The notes below the pieces were generated by a model. It did not search any database. It saw only the letters and a list, made by a program, of their open reading frames with translations, and was not told the DNA's origin. From Alteromonas pelagimontana (lineage in GTDB: Bacteria > Pseudomonadota > Gammaproteobacteria > Enterobacterales > Alteromonadaceae): a stretch of 64,000 nucleotides of DNA. Where the stretch lies: the NCBI RefSeq assembly GCF_002499975.2, contig NZ_CP052766.1, positions 2,728,001-2,792,000 on the forward strand, written 5' to 3'. Position numbers and translations under genes: made by a program. This document shows, piece after piece, positions 61,760-64,000 of the stretch (the first letter of the stretch is position 1; the number at the start of each line of letters is the position of its first letter).

Positions 61760-62233
61760 ATGAAAAATATTTCTATTGATTCTACCGATAAAGCAATTTT
61801 GTCCTTTTTGCAGGAAAATGTCGAAATCCCAGTGGCCGATATCGCGGAGCAGGTCGGCCTTACCACCACACCTTGTTGGAGGCGTATTCAGCGCTTGCAG
61901 AAGCAAGGTGTAATCTCCAAAAAAGTTGCCTTATTGAGTGCACAAAAGTTAGGACTGACAATGACCGTTTTTGTACAAATAAAAGCGGGGAGACACGATG
62001 GGAAATGGCTGGATAAATTCGCACAATATGCATCGGCGTTTGATGAAGTAGTGGAATTTTATCGTATGTCAGGGGAGTACGATTATTTGCTAAAAGTGCT
62101 GGTAACTGACATGGCTAGCTTTGACTACTTTTACAAGCGGTTTGTTAATGGCATTGATGTAAAGGATGTCACCTCAAGCTTTGCAATGGAGCAAATTAAA
62201 TATGCCACCGCGTTACCGTTAAATCATCTGTAA
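61760..62233 (+). CDS. Lrp/AsnC-family regulator, DecR (YbaO)-like
   Basis: A 157-residue feast/famine regulator: HTH with VADIAEQVGLTTTPCWRRIQRL, then a RAM ligand domain (EFYRMSGEYDYLLKV) and the C-terminal DVTSSFAMEQIKYATALP, which is nearly the E. coli DecR ending. DecR responds to cysteine. The gene is divergent from a cysteine-synthase-like gene with 129 bases between them, the usual arrangement for regulator and target. Confidence 0.9.
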   Translation: MKNISIDSTDKAILSFLQENVEIPVADIAEQVGLTTTPCWRRIQRLQKQGVISKKVALLSAQKLGLTMTVFVQIKAGRHDGKWLDKFAQYASAFDEVVEFYRMSGEYDYLLKVLVTDMASFDYFYKRFVNGIDVKDVTSSFAMEQIKYATALPLNHL

Positions 62234-62369
62234 AAACGGTAGTATCTTTATATTAACCCTACTTCTGCACACAAATAGTCATATGATTTTTGCCTTTAAT
62301 AAGTACGGTGGCGAGACGGCAAGCTTATGATAGGCTCGGAAGTAGAACGCCAACATTGAGGAAATACCT

Positions 62370-63554
62370 GTGACTGCACGTGCTGCCAATAACTGGGACG
62401 ACATTTTGTTGCTGAATGACCAATTGTCTGAAGACGAGCGCATGGTTCGTGATGCTGCTTATGAGTTTTGTCAGGAAGCGCTGATGCCGAACATTCTGAA
62501 CGCTAATCGGAAGGAATATTTTGATCCATCAATAATGTGTCAGTTCGGCGAAATGGGGTTATTAGGCGCTACCATTGAGGGTTATGGATGTGCCGGAGTC
62601 AACTATGTTACCTATGGCCTGGTTGCCCGAGAGGTGGAGCGGGTGGACAGTGGTTACAGAAGCGCAATGAGCGTGCAGTCGTCTTTGGTTATGCATCCGA
62701 TAAATACCTTTGGTACACCAGAACAGAAAGAAAAGTATCTGCCGCGCCTGGCGAGCGGAGAGTGGATAGGATGCTTCGGCTTAACTGAGCCTGACGCCGG
62801 GTCTGATCCCGCAGGAATGAAAACCCGAGCTGAAAAAGTAGCAGACGGATATCGGCTAACTGGTAGCAAAATGTGGATCACCAATTCACCCATTGCTGAT
62901 GTATTTGTGGTTTGGGCAAAAAACATGGCAGAAGACGGTGAGATATGTGGCTTTGTGCTAGAAAAAGGTATGGCTGGGTTAAGCGCACCGCCTATTGATG
63001 GGAAACTTTCTTTGAAGGCATCGATAACCGGCGAAATCGTCATGGATGGTGTGATAGTGCCTGAAACTAATATGTTTCCACAAATTCGAGGATTAAAGGG
63101 ACCATTTAGCTGTTTGAATATGGCTCGCTACGGTATCTCATGGGGCGCTATGGGGGCCGCTGAATTTTGCTGGCATGCGGCTCGGCAATACGGATTAGAT
63201 CGGAAGCAGTTTGGCCGGCCTCTGGCGCAAACCCAGTTATTTCAGACCAAACTTGCCAATATGCAAACGGAAATTGCATTAGGCTTACAGGGTTCCCTAA
63301 GGGTGGGTAGGCTTATTGACGCTGGCAAATTAGATCCCATGATGATTTCGCTGGTAAAGCGTAACAACTGTGGAAAAGCACTGGATATTGCCCGCATGTC
63401 CAGAGATATGCATGGCGGTAACGGTATCTCAGACGAGTTTCACATAATGCGGCATATGATTAACCTGGAAACGGTGAATACCTACGAAGGAACGTATGAT
63501 GTGCATGGGTTAATTTTGGGGAGAGCGCAAACCGGGCTGCAGGCATTCTTTTGA
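62370..63554 (+). CDS. gcdH: acyl-CoA dehydrogenase, probably glutaryl-CoA dehydrogenase
   Basis: A 394-residue FAD enzyme. Domains run in the usual order: helical N domain, beta domain with [16 protein letters not shown] and [13 protein letters not shown], and the helical C domain with [13 protein letters not shown] and the catalytic Glu in [15 protein letters not shown]. The closing motif is typical of glutaryl-CoA dehydrogenase, which converts glutaryl-CoA to crotonyl-CoA in lysine and tryptophan breakdown. Start is GTG with GAGGA 7 bases upstream. Confidence 0.88.
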   Translation: MTARAANNWDDILLLNDQLSEDERMVRDAAYEFCQEALMPNILNANRKEYFDPSIMCQFGEMGLLGATIEGYGCAGVNYVTYGLVAREVERVDSGYRSAMSVQSSLVMHPINTFGTPEQKEKYLPRLASGEWIGCFGLTEPDAGSDPAGMKTRAEKVADGYRLTGSKMWITNSPIADVFVVWAKNMAEDGEICGFVLEKGMAGLSAPPIDGKLSLKASITGEIVMDGVIVPETNMFPQIRGLKGPFSCLNMARYGISWGAMGAAEFCWHAARQYGLDRKQFGRPLAQTQLFQTKLANMQTEIALGLQGSLRVGRLIDAGKLDPMMISLVKRNNCGKALDIARMSRDMHGGNGISDEFHIMRHMINLETVNTYEGTYDVHGLILGRAQTGLQAFF

Positions 63555-63565
63555 TGAAGCAGAAG

Positions 63566-63587
63566 AAAGGGCCTGTGCAGGCCCTTT
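63566..63587. terminator. hairpin between convergent gcdH and cydB/cioB genes
   Basis: AAAGGGCC (63566-63573) and GGCCCTTT (63580-63587) with loop TGTGCA lie just past the gcdH stop and eight bases from the end of the minus-strand gene. It could terminate in both directions, with short T-containing tails. Confidence 0.7.
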
Positions 63588-63594
63588 GTCTTCA

Positions 63595-64000
63595 TTAGTA
63601 ATAGCTAAGCTTTTCAGACTTCCCGGCAAAGATGCGGTACACCATAAAGGTGTAGGCGAGGATCAACGGCACCACTACTGCCGTGCCTACCAGTAAGAAA
63701 CGTAGCGAATTCCCGTCGCTAAGTGCCGCCATTATGGTTAACTTTCCTGGAATAACGAAGGGATAGTAGCTGATGCCCAACGCGCTAAAGCTCAGCACGA
63801 AGACCATTATTGCGATGGTAAAAGGTAGCCATTCCCATTTTCCGCCGGCCTCCGGCAAACGTTTTAGGGCTATGCCGCATAATATAAGTAGTGTAAAACT
63901 TGCGATGGGAATTGCCATCAGGAAATATCCCCACGGCTGGCTTAGCCATAACGCCCGAACCGTATCGTGCAACGTCAGATTAGCAATGCTTACCGCAATA
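63595..64000 (-). CDS. cytochrome bd-type oxidase subunit II, C-terminal part (runs off right edge)
   Basis: Only the last about 134 residues are inside the window; the frame stays open to the right edge, so the gene is partial, not truncated biologically. Three to four helices are seen, with YYPFVIPGKLTIMAA, LRFLLVGTAVVVPLILAYT and the cytoplasmic ending KLSYY. This resembles the cyanide-insensitive (CioB) branch of subunit II more than E. coli CydB. The TTG at 63970-63972 is an internal leucine codon, not a start. Confidence 0.88.
   Translation of the reverse strand, partial: IAVSIANLTLHDTVRALWLSQPWGYFLMAIPIASFTLLILCGIALKRLPEAGGKWEWLPFTIAIMVFVLSFSALGISYYPFVIPGKLTIMAALSDGNSLRFLLVGTAVVVPLILAYTFMVYRIFAGKSEKLSYY

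Noticed and set aside
63595..63972. A complete small membrane gene starting at TTG 63972
   Set aside because: The frame stays open to the window edge and the sequence is the C-terminal part of a cytochrome bd subunit II.

Overview
The window is a stretch of chromosome from a marine-type gammaproteobacterium, most likely in the order Alteromonadales (Alteromonadaceae-like). This is inferred from close resemblance of many proteins to E. coli/Vibrio orthologues (RpoH, MetJ, FtsN, HslVU, UbiE-UbiJ-UbiB), from gammaproteobacterial gene orders (ftsY-ftsE-ftsX before rpoH, priA-ftsN-hslV-hslU, metF/metJ divergent, ubiE-ubiJ-ubiB), and from lineage-typical genes such as a DUF2959 lipoprotein, a TolB-propeller amidohydrolase and EAL-HDOD proteins. 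No rRNA, tRNA, CRISPR array, insertion sequence or phage gene was seen. Base composition is moderate (mid-40s % GC by eye), apart from a clearly GC-richer pair of genes near 40.5-42.0 kb.

Layout. 0-9.5 kb: MarC and YjaG membrane/housekeeping genes, rsmD, the SRP receptor and divisome genes ftsY-ftsE-ftsX, two tandem EAL-HDOD regulators, and the heat-shock sigma factor rpoH. 9.6-19 kb: purT, a YiiD-like acetyltransferase-thioesterase fusion, dtd, pip, a small membrane protein with a DUF2959 lipoprotein, yihY, the divergent metF/metJ pair with a MET-box operator, malic enzyme and rpmE. 19-24 kb: priA, ftsN and the HslVU protease with a recognisable sigma-32 promoter, so the heat-shock regulator and one of its targets lie in the same window.

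24.1-29.5 kb holds the most unusual locus: a six-gene minus-strand cluster that reads as a ribosomal-peptide (RiPP) system. It has a HlyD-type adaptor, a C39-peptidase ABC exporter, an HTH-only LuxR regulator, a two-helix membrane protein, a 64-residue precursor with a double-glycine leader, and an ATP-grasp ligase of the microviridin/graspetide type. The simplest reading is that the ligase crosslinks the core peptide, the C39 domain cuts after Gly-Gly, and the exporter plus adaptor secrete the product. A long imperfect inverted repeat lies upstream.

30-40 kb: a 1113-residue periplasmic amidohydrolase, then a stressosome-like signalling operon (RsbR, RsbS, RsbT, a SpoIIE phosphatase carrying its own RsbT-like ATPase, and a histidine kinase also carrying one) beside an HD-GYP response regulator. 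40.4-42 kb: a GC-rich, possibly transferred pair (thioredoxin-reductase-like flavoprotein and CBS-domain protein). 42.6-50.3 kb: an envelope/lipid A modification locus (dgkA, eptA, GT39, VTT-domain protein, GT2) under a PmrAB-like two-component system, with a shared CTTAAG-type operator in two promoter regions.

50.6-64 kb: gorA, prlC, a Tag-family glycosylase, the ubiquinone genes ubiE-ubiJ-ubiB, a cold-shock protein, an orphan secreted protein, a cysteine-synthase-like enzyme divergent from a DecR-like regulator, glutaryl-CoA dehydrogenase, and the 3' part of a cytochrome bd (CioB-type) subunit II running off the right edge. Between 58.4 and 60.5 kb three copies of one dispersed repeat, one of them with terminal inverted repeats, sit in successive intergenic gaps.
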